A stretch of 64,000 nt of DNA from Pterois miles (lineage: Eukaryota; Chordata; Actinopteri; Perciformes; Scorpaenidae). Made by a program: the position numbers and the translations under genes. Positions within the stretch are counted from its first letter, which is position 1; every line of letters begins with the position of its first letter. Below the pieces are notes generated by a model that saw only the letters and a list, made by a program, of their open reading frames with translations, was not told the origin of the DNA and ran no database searches. The stretch is taken from contig CAMQGK010000052.1 of assembly GCA_947000775.1 (NCBI GenBank), positions 25,364,501 through 25,428,500 on the forward strand. Reading direction: 5' to 3'. Positions 50,887 through 63,365 of the stretch are shown piece after piece.

Positions 50887-53422
50887 CTCTTTTAAGCCCC
50901 TGCCCATTGTAACCATGGAAATACCAAGCAAACAACTGCTCTCATTTGGCAGGCCGGCAGCTCGCTGGCGTCCGTCTATGGGAACTACTGTGCTGTGTCA
51001 GATGTATGATGGGATGTCATAAAGGCCTGACTCAACCATTAAACTACAGTAAGGGTGGTGAGGTAACTGACATGGATATTATTGCCCTACTTTACTTTAT
51101 TTGAAAAATAGAAGATGAATGCCTCACAGACCAAAAGTAGCCAACTTGTGTTCTGATTCATAAAAATGTGTGAGCTGTGGTGGTGAACTGCAGGGGCGAT
51201 TCTAGGATCAGGCCTCTAGGGGGCTCAGCCCATAATGAGATTATGACCTGTACAGCCAAGGGCGTAGGCTTTGTTTCAACATTGGGAAGAAATTTTTAAG
51301 GCCAAGCACTTCTTGCATTCTGGTCATTTTTTTTCTGCACCAATTTCTGCCTTTTCTGCATCAAGTTATGGTGGAAATGTCTTCATTTATGTAAAAGAAA
51401 ACACAAAACCGCACCTCCCCTGTCACTCAGCTTTCGCATTAGTGAAATTGGTCTGTACCCAAGTTCGCTTCATCATCATCCATGTGTATTTGTTTATGTG
51501 GAGATCAGCCGTTCTAGTAATGGAGCATCGTAAAAGACAATAAAACTCATCAGAACTGATGTTGTTAGTCATTCCAACAAACACCAACTCTGGTTTGGTC
51601 AGAATAAACTCTTATTTTACAGAGTTTGATGTGATCGTGACACAGCTTCCTTAGGTTTTCAAGTTTCATAAGATACCAGTATCTACATTTAAGACTGACT
51701 TGCTACAGCCTCTTAAAGACAGTAATGTTGCCCAGGATCGCCATCTCAGAGGGTTTGACAATTATTTTTTTAGGGTTGTTGAGATGAAATTTGCTTGAGC
51801 ACACTTATGAAGAGTCTAAAATCACCACTGGTAAGCGATAAGCTGACAAAGTCACAGATAGAATATTTGGGCTCTAGCTTTTAAAATTTCCTAGAAACCA
51901 TTATAAATGCTGTCCAGTGACGTTACATGGGAATGTCTGGGCTTAGCATTACAGCAAAATTTCTGTTTTGATAGATTTGATCCATTTGATCGCTCAAATC
52001 CACCCACCACCGCGATGCTTCCAGCAGCCGCAGGCTTTAATAGAGCTATTTTCATGCTGTGTTGTCTAATTTTAGCTGACAATGTGCACACTTCCAATAT
52101 ATACTAGCACAGACCAAGATACTTGGCTTGTGCTAAGGAATATTAGCATCCATTTTGGGGGCTATTTGAAGCATTTTTCTGCCCCATTATGGGCTTCAAC
52201 TGTTGTTCTGATTGTCTGGTTTGAGCTGTGGAAAATGCCCCGCTTTGTCGATGGCCAAACCAACTCTGAGGAATGTTTTTATCCCCCTCTTCTGCTTATT
52301 TTCTCATAGTTCAGGCAGCTTGACTTGAGGGTTGAGGATGAAAATGACAATTACACTCTAATTTTCAGTAATTGGACCAATATCAGCATCTTTGAGTAAA
52401 CTGCATGATTTCTCAGATGGTCTCAGCTCGATGTGAACCTAAAGCAACCAAATGAAGTCCACACCCTTTTCCTCGCTGCCTCCTTTCAAAAAGTAAGTTT
52501 GAATTATTATTAAATAATTATGATTATGTTATTCTCAATACCCCAGGGTATAATGAAGGGCCTAGTCTTGGAGGTGAGATGAAATTTCCATAATTTTGCA
52601 ACTGAACTGCAGTATACCAGTCATTTAAAATTGACTTTAGAGACATATAGAGATGAACTACTGTAATATTAGTCCTTTGTCAGTTGTTTCTTTTCGGGCG
52701 TACACATTAGGCTTTGTCATTCAGATGTCTTGCAGATCTGTTGGTCTGGCCCCAGACCTGTGACCCACTTCTCAGGTTTGTTCTCATCTGCTTGCCGTGA
52801 TGGATCACACTTCACTCAGCTGATTAAATTAAGTCGAGAAATCCCATGCATATCATCTTCCCTTTTAGCGATAAATCAGGTTTTGAAGTGAATATCATGT
52901 GAAGACAGTGACACACTGCTCTTCTTCTCCAGCTCATCAGTCAGCAGCAGAGGGAGTCGATGCATGTGGACCACAGATCCTGATGTCCAGATGTGTGATC
53001 CAGATGTGTTGTCCAAGGATCTTACCAGCTGGGTGAAACTGGAAGCTCACACCAGCGTGATGTGCATAAGGTAATGTGTAAATATTATATAAATTATTAT
53101 AATGTGTCCAATTCACCACAGCTGAATCATAATGTCTTTTTTTATGGCCTGACTCCGCTTACGTTCTCTTAACTTCTGCTGATGGTTATTTTAATTATTT
53201 TGATTGTTTTCATATACTTTTTCTCTCATTTGTAGCTCCTTTGCTCAGTGTTGTACAACTTTTAAGCTCTTTTAAATTGTTTATCATTCTTTGTCTGTTT
53301 TGAAAAGTGCCATATAAATAAAATGTATAATTATTATTATTGTTATTTTATTTTTAAAATAATTTAAAACATTTTTAAAAGTTGTAATATATAGTAATAT
53401 GTTATTATTATTATTATTATTT
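49474..53422. other. no gene supported
   Basis: The plus-strand open frame at 49591-50073 (160 codons) has no family resemblance and no splice context. A fragment of the TTAATCGC repeat family (TTAGGTTTTCAAGTTTCATA) lies at about 51650-51760. An exon-like stretch at 52933-53070 is discussed under rejected items. Confidence 0.45.
50819..50884. repeat. (AC)n microsatellite
   Basis: About 33 uninterrupted AC units. Confidence 0.97.
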
Positions 53423-53978
53423 AGAGCTTTCAATCTATTAAAATATTCAGTCGTGATTAACTGCATAGTTAATCGCAATTAATTGCAAATTAATCACATA
53501 TCTGTTCGTCCTCAAAGGGAGGTTTGTTTATTATTGAATACACCTATTAACATGGGAGTGGGCAAATATGCTGTTTTATGCAAATATATGTATATATTTA
53601 TTATTGGAAATCGCTTAACAATACAAAACCAGGACAAATATTGTCCAGAAACCCTGACAAGTACTGCACTTACCATAAAAACATGCTCAGATCTTAACAT
53701 GGCAAACTGCAGCCCAACAGGCAACAACAGCTGTCAGTGTGTCAGTGTGCTGACTTGACCATAACTTGCCCCAAACTGCATGTGATTATTATAAAGTGGG
53801 CATGTCTGTAAAGGGGGGACTTGTGGGTACCCACAGAACCCATTTCCATTCACACTTGAGGTCAGAGGTGATGGGACCCCTTTAAAAAAGGCCATGACAG
53901 TTTTTCCTCAGCCTAGCATAAGTCAAAACAAGGTTACCAACATGGTTGTTACCAATGGATTTGTTAGTTTTTCTAGTT
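53423..53978 (+). repeat. dispersed TTAATCGC-type repeat, longest copy
   Basis: Begins AGAGCTTTCAATCTATTAAA, contains TTAATCGCAATTAATTGC, AACATGGCAAACTGCAGCCC, AGTGGGCATGTCTGTAAAGG and GGTCAGAGGTGATGGGACCC, and ends near GGTTGTTACCAATGGATTTG. Noncoding; the reverse-orientation partner is at 34098-34586. Confidence 0.75.
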
Positions 53979-56900
53979 ACTGTTGTTATTATCATTATTA
54001 TTATTTCACATAAGGATAAAGTTGCATAATCTACTACTTGCATTTCTTGTGAGCTCTTGTCCCTGTACCTTAGTTAATCCATAACCTGTTATTCTTGTCT
54101 TTATCTCGTCGTTTATCATAGCCATGTTTTGACACAGTTTGACATTTGAAGTCATTTCTCATCAACATGAACTCCGTTTTTGGCCTGATTTCAACACTGA
54201 ACCCATCGGTGCCTTTGAGGAACTTCACCAGAGAAACAAGAGACCACATTAAATCAAATTTCAAGTGTTCTTCCCCTAAGATATTTTTCTTGGTGGGATG
54301 GGATGGCCTCTGAAATAACATTAAGATGAGGTAACATCTCTGCCCTGAAAGTAATAAATATGAATGAGAGTCTGTGCTCCTCAGGGCTGGAGGGTCTACA
54401 ACGGCAACACAATGAAAGCTGGAGCTTTATCTCTTCAGTCAGAGAACATGTGACGCTTTACCCAAAGGTAACATACATGGGTCAAATAGCATTTGCAAAG
54501 AGAAAGCACCATTTGATCCACTTCATATTTGACAACCTATGTGACACTTCATGGTGTAGCGAGCCTTTTTACATGGAGTTTCCCAGGGCTGCAAATCTCA
54601 ATTGAATGTGGTGAACTGGAAAAAGGAGATGAAATCTTCACTCTTGAATGCACATTAATCAGCTTCTAAGCTCCAAGTTTCAGTCATGAGTTTGAATGTG
54701 GAGATGAGCTCATGTTTGCTGTAGTGACATGCTGTAGCTGGATGCTTTCATCTGGGCGGTCTGCAGAAACCCCCCCGCACATCTGTGGGCGGATCGAACA
54801 TTATGTCATATTAACACAACTGTAATTACATGATCCCTATCATTTGCACAGGGTTAGATTACTGTAAACTCTGTGTGAGTTGGTGTTCTGAGTGTACTTG
54901 TTAAGAAATGTTCATGTTGTAGTTTGAAACTTTTCATCAGGTTTTCGTCTTTCTCTCAACCTCCAGCCTCTAATGTAAATCCATCCGAGCAGATAAAGTC
55001 AGTGAATACTGATAGAAACATAGCTGATGACTATTTCTCAGCAAATATGTCTAATTCTGTACCTTCTTCATTTTCTAATTATTTTATTGACACATCAGTT
55101 TTGTTTTTGATATATCATTTATTTGAAATTTTGCGTCTGGCCATGTGTAGGAATGAAATTTTCACTCTTTCTCAGCTCTGTTTTTGGGCTCTTCTCATCT
55201 ATTTTACTGACACTATAATTAGAGATATAAAATATGTTTGAAAATGATGGGGAGCAATATTTTAAATGAAGTCTGGGTTGAAAAGCATTAGGGCCACAGT
55301 GATGAAAAAAAATGAATCTGACATTTAGAGAATAAAGTCATAATATTACGAGAATAAAGTCAAAGGTTTACGAGAAAAGAGTTATAATATTATGAGAATA
55401 AAGTTATATGGTTACATGAAAAAAATCGTAATATTATGAGATTAAGCTATAAGTATATTTAGGTAAAGGTAACCTAAACTTTAGGTTTCACAAACAATTA
55501 AATACTTAAATTTTTGGCACATCAGCACCACATTATCATCAAGTATCAGGACCTTGAAGAGATTGTGCAAGAAACTGAGTTTATTGCAAAGAAAGACCCA
55601 CAAGGACCCAAGGGAGAGGAGGAAATCATTTTTTTCTTGGAAAGTTCTGACTTTTTTTTTTTTTTTTTTTTTTTTTAAATAAATAACATCTACAGACCCC
55701 TCAGCGCCACTTTCTGATTGCAGTAAACACATGCTTAATGTTGTAAATTAACCAAAAACACTTTTTTTTTTAAAACAAAACCACTCAGTTAGGTTTAGGA
55801 GAAAAGAAAATGTTGCAGGCAGATACAATCAAACAGTCTTTACTTGCCAATACTGGTTCGGTACACAGATTGAGGCAACCAGAGCCGACCAGGGTAAAGC
55901 AAAAACAGGATGAGATCAGAAACATGGAGAATACTAACAGTAGAAATTTGCTGGCACGCTTGACTTCGGAGACAAACTGGCACAGAGAAAATACACTGGG
56001 GAGTGAATCCAATTGGACGCAGGTGAAACCAATAGGGGCGGGGTAAGTAATCACACAGGCGAGACACATTACACATAACTGAAAGCCTGGTGCATCTCAT
56101 ACATCGCATTGTGCAGCAATATCGAGCGCCCACGGTGGTGACAGCAGGCTGAAAGAAACCATGAATTGTAGAAGGGAGTATGAAATATTTCAGTTATATT
56201 TAGTGTGGCATGATGTTTTCGTAAAAATGACCACAGCTTTTTACATAGACAACAAACTGTTTTGATTTTGGCAGCATGTTAGTTGGACTAGACACCGATC
56301 CATAACCCAGAAGTCTCAGGCTTCTGGCTGCCCTCATGTTCTGACCTCTGGATGAAAACTGTTTATGTCTGTATGCCTCAGAGTGATATGAAAATTGCAG
56401 TCACACCTTAAAATAGCGGTGGGGTTTGGTCAAAAAAAAAAACCAAACGTCTCCTAAACAGCACAGCAACTGAGAAGTTTTATTTTTAACCGTTAAAATT
56501 AAGAGACTGTCAGTGTTACAAATACGAACGACTCGAGCAGACATGCTGGACCACCTCTCCCTCTGTCTTCGCTCTTAAACTCTCAAATGATTATATCTCC
56601 AGTCCGTCTGCTTCATGAGGTCCAGACTGAGCTGTTTAGAGAAATAAAGGCCATTTTTTTTTTCAGTTAAAGAAGTCTGGGAGGGATGAAAGACACTATG
56701 GAGAGAGAGAAAGAGACAGAGACAAAGAGCTGGCGCTTGGTATCTTGCAGGGTTGGTCTTATAGTGCCAACAGCTGTGGAACTTTTCATACAGTCACTAT
56801 GGTGTCTGCTGAAACATGTCACTACATCTGTGAGGGTGGAGAAGGGGTATGTAAGGAAATGTGTGTGCTTTAGTCGTGTCACTACAAAGAGACAAAGAGA

Positions 56901-59062
56901 AGCAAAGGAAGTATAAAGGAGAACGTCCAGTAGATAGAGGACACAGACGGTGAGACAGAGAAAAGATAAGAGAAGCTGATGACATCTGCTTACACTCTAC
57001 TGTTTTGGTTGGCTTGTTGTGGTTCAGCTAAATCTGGCTTTCCAGATCCCCATCCCCATCCCTCTAACTCTCCCTAAATGTCTCAAATTAAGAGCTCTGA
57101 CCAGGACTGGGTTTCTTTTAAGTGTCTCTGACTGTTAAAGCCCCAGTATACCCACAGTTCAAAAGTTGACAGCCATCCAATTATTAAGAAAATAACGCTG
57201 AGAAAGAGCAGCAGCTGGCAAATAATGTTATTAAAGTTACAGTTTGAAGGACTTGGTGGCATCTAGTGGTGTGGTTTTAGATTGCAACCAACTGAGAATC
57301 CCTCCATTCATTCCTCCCTTTCCAAGTCTGAGCAGCAGTGATCGGGTGGTGGAGCCGCGGTATCAAGGTAACCCGTCCGAACCAACCGAGCGGCTGTTAA
57401 GTGTAAGAGACTCACAGCTGACGTTATCAAATAACTAATTAAATCCAAACTTGTCATAAAAATTAACACTTGAACGTCAATCAACATGAAAAGAACTACC
57501 TAAAATGTGCCCATCCGCTAACACGAAGGAGGCGGGACTTATGACCTATACTGCAACCAGCAGCCAGGGGGCGATCGAAATGTTCTGACTTCAAACTTGA
57601 GGAGCTGTCATGTTGTCCATCTTTTATCACAGTTTCACAAGCATGTTGGACAACTACGGTGAACTTCAGGTAACGTAAAAATGCTAAAGTCTCTCACTAG
57701 AGCCAGTGTTTGGTTTGTCCATTCTGGGCTGGAAATATGGCGGAGCAACATTGTGGACTGTATGACGAGGACCTGCTTCCTAAGTAGATATGACAAAAAC
57801 AATTAGTTTCAGGTGGTTATGCACTAATGAAAACATAGTTATGAATATTATATTCAGCTAAAATAACCATAAAGTTACACTCTGTTAATTTGAAATTAAC
57901 CATTCATATGAATGTTGTCCTTCAGTGCTTATAGTGTTTGACTCCTCTGATAGTACAGGGTCATTTCCTTAAAAACATAGTTATAGTATGCTGCTTCATC
58001 AAAGTAAAACTTTCTTTAACTTATTTTGTATTGAATTCATTCATATGCAGAAATTATGCTGTCAAACTGTAGAAGCATAGATCATAACGCCACTTATAAC
58101 TTATGGTAACTGTTATTTGGTTAAACAAAAATTGTCTAAATGAATAAAGGTTATTATAAGGAGAAACATAACTGTTGTTGTGTAGTTTATATAGAAATCC
58201 CCAGAGCCAGCAGACATGCCTCCAAAACATGAACCATCTGTTTGCTTTTTAAATCTACTTTTATTTGGACAGACTCGAGAGGGCAGAGATGTGTTGCATA
58301 TGTCTGAAAACCAATAGGTCCTGTAGCAAGCTCTCTTTGGCCATAGCTACTCTACGGTAAACAAAAGACCTCCTTTTCTGCATTACTTATAATGTACATT
58401 TTATACAAATATTGACTGTAAAATTAATCTCTTTCTGACTCTTTTCCAACACCAGCTTACATCACGTCAGGTCTTGTTTGTGCATCTTTAGCCACACAAA
58501 TAGCATGCTGTCAGCACAATTTCCAAGCACAGCGTATTTCTTCACAGCATAATTGCCATTTAGTATTTTTTTCACAAGAAATAGTGGGCTTGCGGTTCAG
58601 TGTAAGCAGAGGCAGCGAACCCAAACTCCCCCTGTCAAGGCAAAACAGACAACATAGAAGTGTCATTATTGTATTTTAATAGTACAAAAATATTTTGATA
58701 TGTTTAATGTTAGCATCAAAATGGTGATAGACATTGTTATGTGCCAGATTCAGTTCAAGTTAGTTTGTGAGAAAATGTAATCTAATTTGAATTACTTGTT
58801 CCTTGGCCTGTGATGTTACATTCCAACATGTTTTATTGAAATCTGTCAACACGATTTTAAGATATCCTGCCAAAATCAGACAAACAATTTACACAGTCTA
58901 CAATTTCATAGTCATGAAATTTAATCTATCCAATTTGTGTGCATAGACATAAATTTCCCTTTTTCCTTCTTCCGTGAGGCTCCGCACAACTTTCAACAAC
59001 ATATTTTTCATGCTTTTTCCCATGAATGTCCAACCATTTCTGTTCACATTTCAAAACAGAAC
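53979..59062. other. no gene seen
   Basis: Noncoding apart from the 22-bp minisatellite, a poly(T) run at 55651-55676 and a short GTTAGGTTTAGGAGAAAAGA piece at about 55789 that resembles the 59063 minisatellite. Repeat-like stretches at 57240-57390 (GGTGGCATCTAGTGGTGTGG) and 57530-57620 were recognised only as probable MITEs. Confidence 0.45.
55328..55459. repeat. 22-bp minisatellite, six units
   Basis: Units of 22 bases starting GAGAATAAAGT. Odd units carry ATAATATTA and even units AAGGTTTA or TATGGTTA, so there is a 44-bp higher-order period. Confidence 0.85.
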
Positions 59063-59515
59063 TGCTCTGTTAGGTTTATGAAGATTGACTTGGTTAGGTT
59101 TAGGCAGCAAAACATTAGGTTAGGTTTAGGAAAAGATCAACGTGGTTAAGTTTAGGCAACAAAACTATTTGGTTAGGTTTAGGAAAAGATCATCTTGGTT
59201 AGGCTTAGGCAACAAAATTGCTCCTTTAGGTTTAGGAAAAGATCATCTCGGTTAGGTTTAGGCAAGAAAACTACTTGGTTAGGTTTAGGCAACAAAACTA
59301 CTCATTTAGGTTTAGGAAAAGATTGACTTGGTTAGGTTTACGCAGCAAAACTCTCGATTAAGTTTAGGAAAAGATGGACTTGGTTAGGTTAAGGTAACAA
59401 AACTACTCGGTTAGGTTTAGAAAAAGATTAACTTGGTTAGGTTTAGGCAACAAAACTACTCGGTTCGGTTTGGGAAAAGATTGACTTAGTTATATTAAGG
59501 CAACAAAATACTTCT
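59063..59515. repeat. GGTTAGGTTTAGG minisatellite, about 52-bp compound unit
   Basis: Alternating half-units of about 26 bases: GGTTAGGTTTAGGCAACAAA + ACTACT, and GGTTAGGTTTAGGAAAAGAT + CAACTT. About eight compound units with point changes. The core resembles telomere-like TTAGG but the register is not a true telomere repeat. Confidence 0.85.
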
Positions 59516-60361
59516 GTTCAGGAGAAGATTGTGCTCTCCTATGCAGTGTTTGTTGCTCTTTATACTTCCCAGTACACGATTATGTCGATCACCAAAATAA
59601 AAAAGAGAAATAGTTCCAGTTAGATGAGGTTGTGAAAAACACTTGCACATAAAATAAAAACAACTGAATTAAACAGTTGGTGTTGGGCGAGAAATCAATT
59701 TGGGATGAAGATGAAGGCAAATATATTCTGCCAGTCAGACCACTTGACTTCACATTATCCATTTTGGGAGATCTATATTTATTGCACGTTGTACTGATTT
59801 TGCACATTTCTAAACAGCCTCAGAGACAGTGAATGCCTCATTGTGGCAGCCTCAGTGCCACTTTCTCCCCACCAACCTATTCAGGAGGACCACCATTGAG
59901 AATTCATTGCTCCTTTGAGAGCTGAGCCACTCTGAGGTCATCCTGTGGGTGTCTCAAGATCAGCGACTGTCTCTTTCTAAATCCCCTTTTAATGAGAATC
60001 AAAGCGAAGCGCAATCAAAGCTTCATCCCTTCACAAGGCCAAACAAAACATCAGGAGGATTAAGAAGCTTCCAGTGATATAAATCTGTGCAAATAAACCA
60101 TGAGGGAACTGTTATATATATACAAACTGAGCACCTTTTCATCCTCATGGAAGAAATATGAGAATACACACACACGTGCATCCATAAATAAAGACAAAGC
60201 ACAACCTCCTCCAGACTCTCCATAATAGTAGGGCCAATGTTTGATTGAAAGAACCTGGAGTCATTTTTCCATATAAGTCAATCTGCCTACATAGGACCTA
60301 GTAACCTTTCCACAAGTCTGGTCACGTTAGACGGAAGTCAGTGTTGTATATATATATAAAT

Positions 60362-61003
60362 ATAAAGGATAATGTCTACCTGAGCAGAAAATGAAGTCTG
60401 TCTCCCTCTGTGTGGCTTTCAGTGCATGTTTGTGCAAGTGAGCATCCACAGGATCTGTTATTTCCACACTTCCCATTCACTGTCTATGTAAGCAGTCGTG
60501 CCGAGCGATTTGCGAAACGGATGTCACGTTGGCTGCGCCTCATTTGCATAAAGTTGAGGTCTAGGCTATTTATACAAATCAGGGGAGTTCAGCGCGACTC
60601 TCTGGAAACTCCTGAGGAACTTTTAAACTAACTGTTGGCTAATCTCAGAAATACATTTCGGTGAGCTTTTTTCACACTATAAGAGAAAAAAAAGTGTCCA
60701 AACGAGCCGCCAGGTTGGTCTAGTGTCTAGTGGCAGCCCCTCAAGCTTCAAATGCTGGGAAGCGAGGTGATCCCTCATGTTCACAAATGCCCACGTATCA
60801 TTACAGCTGATAACGGCATCCTAGTTGACAGCGTTGTCACGGAAGCACAGCACTCACCCTCTGGTTCACTGTTAGCACCATTGCCGCTGTTTGCACTGTT
60901 TGCACTGTTAGCTACGAGTTGCTGGCTCAGTCGTCGCCATGTTGAGAACCATGTGGATGCGATTGAAATGCTCTAAATTTTGTATTGAGCACCTTTAAAC
61001 AAA
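60362..61003 (+). repeat. dispersed repeat family R, copy 2 (longest)
   Basis: Starts near ATGTCTACCTGAGCAGAAAA and ends GAAATGCTCTAAATTTTGTA then TTGAGCACCTTTAA. Shares its first and last parts with 62649-63028 and its middle with 28384-28925. Confidence 0.7.
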
Positions 61004-62648
61004 ACCAGCACTGTTACACACTCCCAGACTTTCCATGGTCTCCATGAGGCAAGGTCATAATTTCCTCCCTCCTGCTGAGCACCACATGCACAATAACTTT
61101 TTGTAAGACGTGAGGTCGTCAAAACGAAATTGTTTGAATTACTGCTTGAGTTTCAGCACAGCCATTACAGTAGAACTGAACTTGGCTACAAAGCTGTCAG
61201 CCCTTTAATATGGCCTACTCTAAATTGCCAGTATTATTATAAATTATCTCCAGACTCTTTTATCATCGACTTGGGAATTTTGATAGTTATAGTGCCACCA
61301 TCATGGTCAAATTGCACCATTTTCGATACTGCACTCCCTTTTGTCCTGCGAAACACACCCTCCCAAGTGTGAAGTAGATCGGATGAGTGGTTCTTGAGAT
61401 TTGCGAAAGACACACCGACAGACAGACTCGCTTTATAGTTAGGTGTTGAGGGAAACTGCTGAGTTAGTGCTCATAGATGTGATGGACACAAGTTTACTAG
61501 TTGCTGCTGTCTGCTGAGCAGAGTGAGCTCTGTTTCTGAGCAACTTGAAGTGTTTATCTTTAACGTGGATTTAATGTTTATAGATGTGACAAGCAGAATT
61601 CTTTCCATGCGGCAAAGTACCGGTTTCTCTCTCTCTGTATCTCTTGTTGCCTCTTGTTTTTCTTACACTTAAGTGAAGCTCTTCCACACCAGATATTTAA
61701 GTCATCTCATATTTACTTTACAGACTGTAAAGGAGGAAAGCAGACTACCATTTCTTATGACGGGACTATGAGGAAACTAATTCAAACACTAGCACTGACA
61801 CACATAAAATCACTTTTAAATGTTGATTAAACTGAAATTAACAAATGCATTTCAGGATTTGTAAGTTAGAGGTTCAGAGTTTCAAAAATCTTCCCATGGA
61901 TTGTCTAACGAGGGTGCGTTACGTTAAGTTTGGGACTGACAGCACAACACGAGTGTCATGCACATGGGAAAAATTAGCAGATGTGAGTAATGCTGATTAC
62001 ACAAAACTCTTCGGTGGAGAAACTGTCAGCCCAGACACCCGGGCTCTGTTTACCTAAAACCTGCAGGCTTTACCTACGCTTGTTGAATGAGTTATTACTG
62101 AAGGTGCAAAGTCTTTTAATGGGGTATGAGGTGGCCTCTCACCTCCTGGTTTTCATTACAAGAATCCCCTTGAATCTGTGCCACGTTCTGTATCGCGGAT
62201 TCGACGTCCTGGTCTGGTGCTGATGCACACATACTGCAACACGAGAAGCCACAAACACGATGAAATTCAACACATTTACTGCGCCATAAAGCATCACTAC
62301 AAAGTAGGAGGATACTTAAGCACTGTTGGCCCATTTCCCAGACAGGCATTAAGCCTGCTTCGTGGTTAAAGTGCCCTTTTAAACCACATAAGCCCAAATT
62401 GGCTTTTTCTGATACAACTTGTAATAATATCACATTAAATCAAATCTTATATGAATGAATGAATGTTCCTGAAGAGAGTTTCTACAGGACTAAATGAGGG
62501 CTTAATTAAATCTCCAAAAATGGAGCTTTTACTTCAGATCAAGACTTACAAAACCCTTAACTGTATAAGTTCTTATCAGGCCACTTAAAGAGTCCCTATA
62601 CAACACCCAGAGCATTAATGTAGCAGTAAACTATTCTCTATGTACAGA
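61004..62648. other. no gene seen
   Basis: Noncoding. The stretch 61360-61440 (GAAGTAGATCGGATGAGTGG ... CACACCGACAGACAGACTCG) looks like the end of a dispersed retroelement. Open frames at 61845-62433 have no family match. Confidence 0.4.
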
Positions 62649-63028
62649 TATAGAGGAGCAACGTCTACCTGAGCAGAGAATGAAGTCACTCTCTGTTTAT
62701 AATCTGAGCTTCTCCTCGCCTGGTTTAGATGGCCGAGCCGGCCATGTGCATTTTAGTGCATGTTTGTGCATGCGAACGTGCCCCGCTGTATACCTCACGT
62801 TCGCCACCCTGCACTGTGGCGGTCACAGCTGAAAACGCTGTCCCGACCAACAGTGCCGTGAAGTTCATTTTCAATTAATTTTTAATTAAATTTTAGTTTA
62901 GTTTTCAGAGTGCTGGCTCGTTTTAGTACAGTTTTTCAGAAGAGTTTAGTTTTAGTTTTTATATATTTAGTTTTAGTTAATTTAGGAGGCAATAAAAATG
63001 CTCCAAATCTTGCATTGAGCACCTTTAA
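62649..63028 (+). repeat. dispersed repeat family R, copy 3, interior lost
   Basis: Starts ACGTCTACCTGAGCAGAGAA and ends AAATGCTCCAAATCTTGCAT then TGAGCACCTTTAA. The middle is replaced by a TTTAGTTTTAGTTT low-complexity run. Confidence 0.65.
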
Positions 63029-63179
63029 TAATTCAGTATGCATGACTGATTTTTACATGTACAGAGAAAATGGCTCATAGGGTTGGGGGAAGTCAAGTAA
63101 CGGTCTTTTATCGTATAAACTATTAACCACTTACCAATCTGACAGCCTGCCGCTACTTCATCTTACTATTCTGAGGTTA

Positions 63180-63365
63180 TAGCGGGCTCAGACTTGAAGC
63201 TAGAGGGAAGATGTTGGTATCATATGAAACTAGAAAACCTAAAGAATCAATAACCATGTCATGTTAGCTGGTCAGGAAGAACACTAAGTAAAGTTCTGCT
63301 AAATTTTAGCAAGGAAAAACTAGCATGGTCATGTTCAATGGGGTCCCCTGACCTCTGACCTCAAG
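63180..63365 (-). repeat. fragment of the TTAATCGC-type repeat family
   Basis: AACCATGTCATGTTAGCTGG, AAACTAGCATGGTCATGTTC and GGGGTCCCCTGACCTCTGAC match the interior of the copy at 34098-34586 in the same orientation. Confidence 0.65.

Noticed and set aside
50639..50935. Poly Cys-Val open frames
   Set aside because: Translation of the AC microsatellite at 50819-50884.
52933..53070. Exon-like stretch with acceptor cttcttctccag and donor GTAATG
   Set aside because: The open frame (45 codons) matches no family and no partner exon was found on either side.
59063..59515. Interstitial telomere repeat
   Set aside because: The unit is GGTTAGGTTTAGG plus unrelated sequence at about 26-bp spacing, not tandem TTAGGG.
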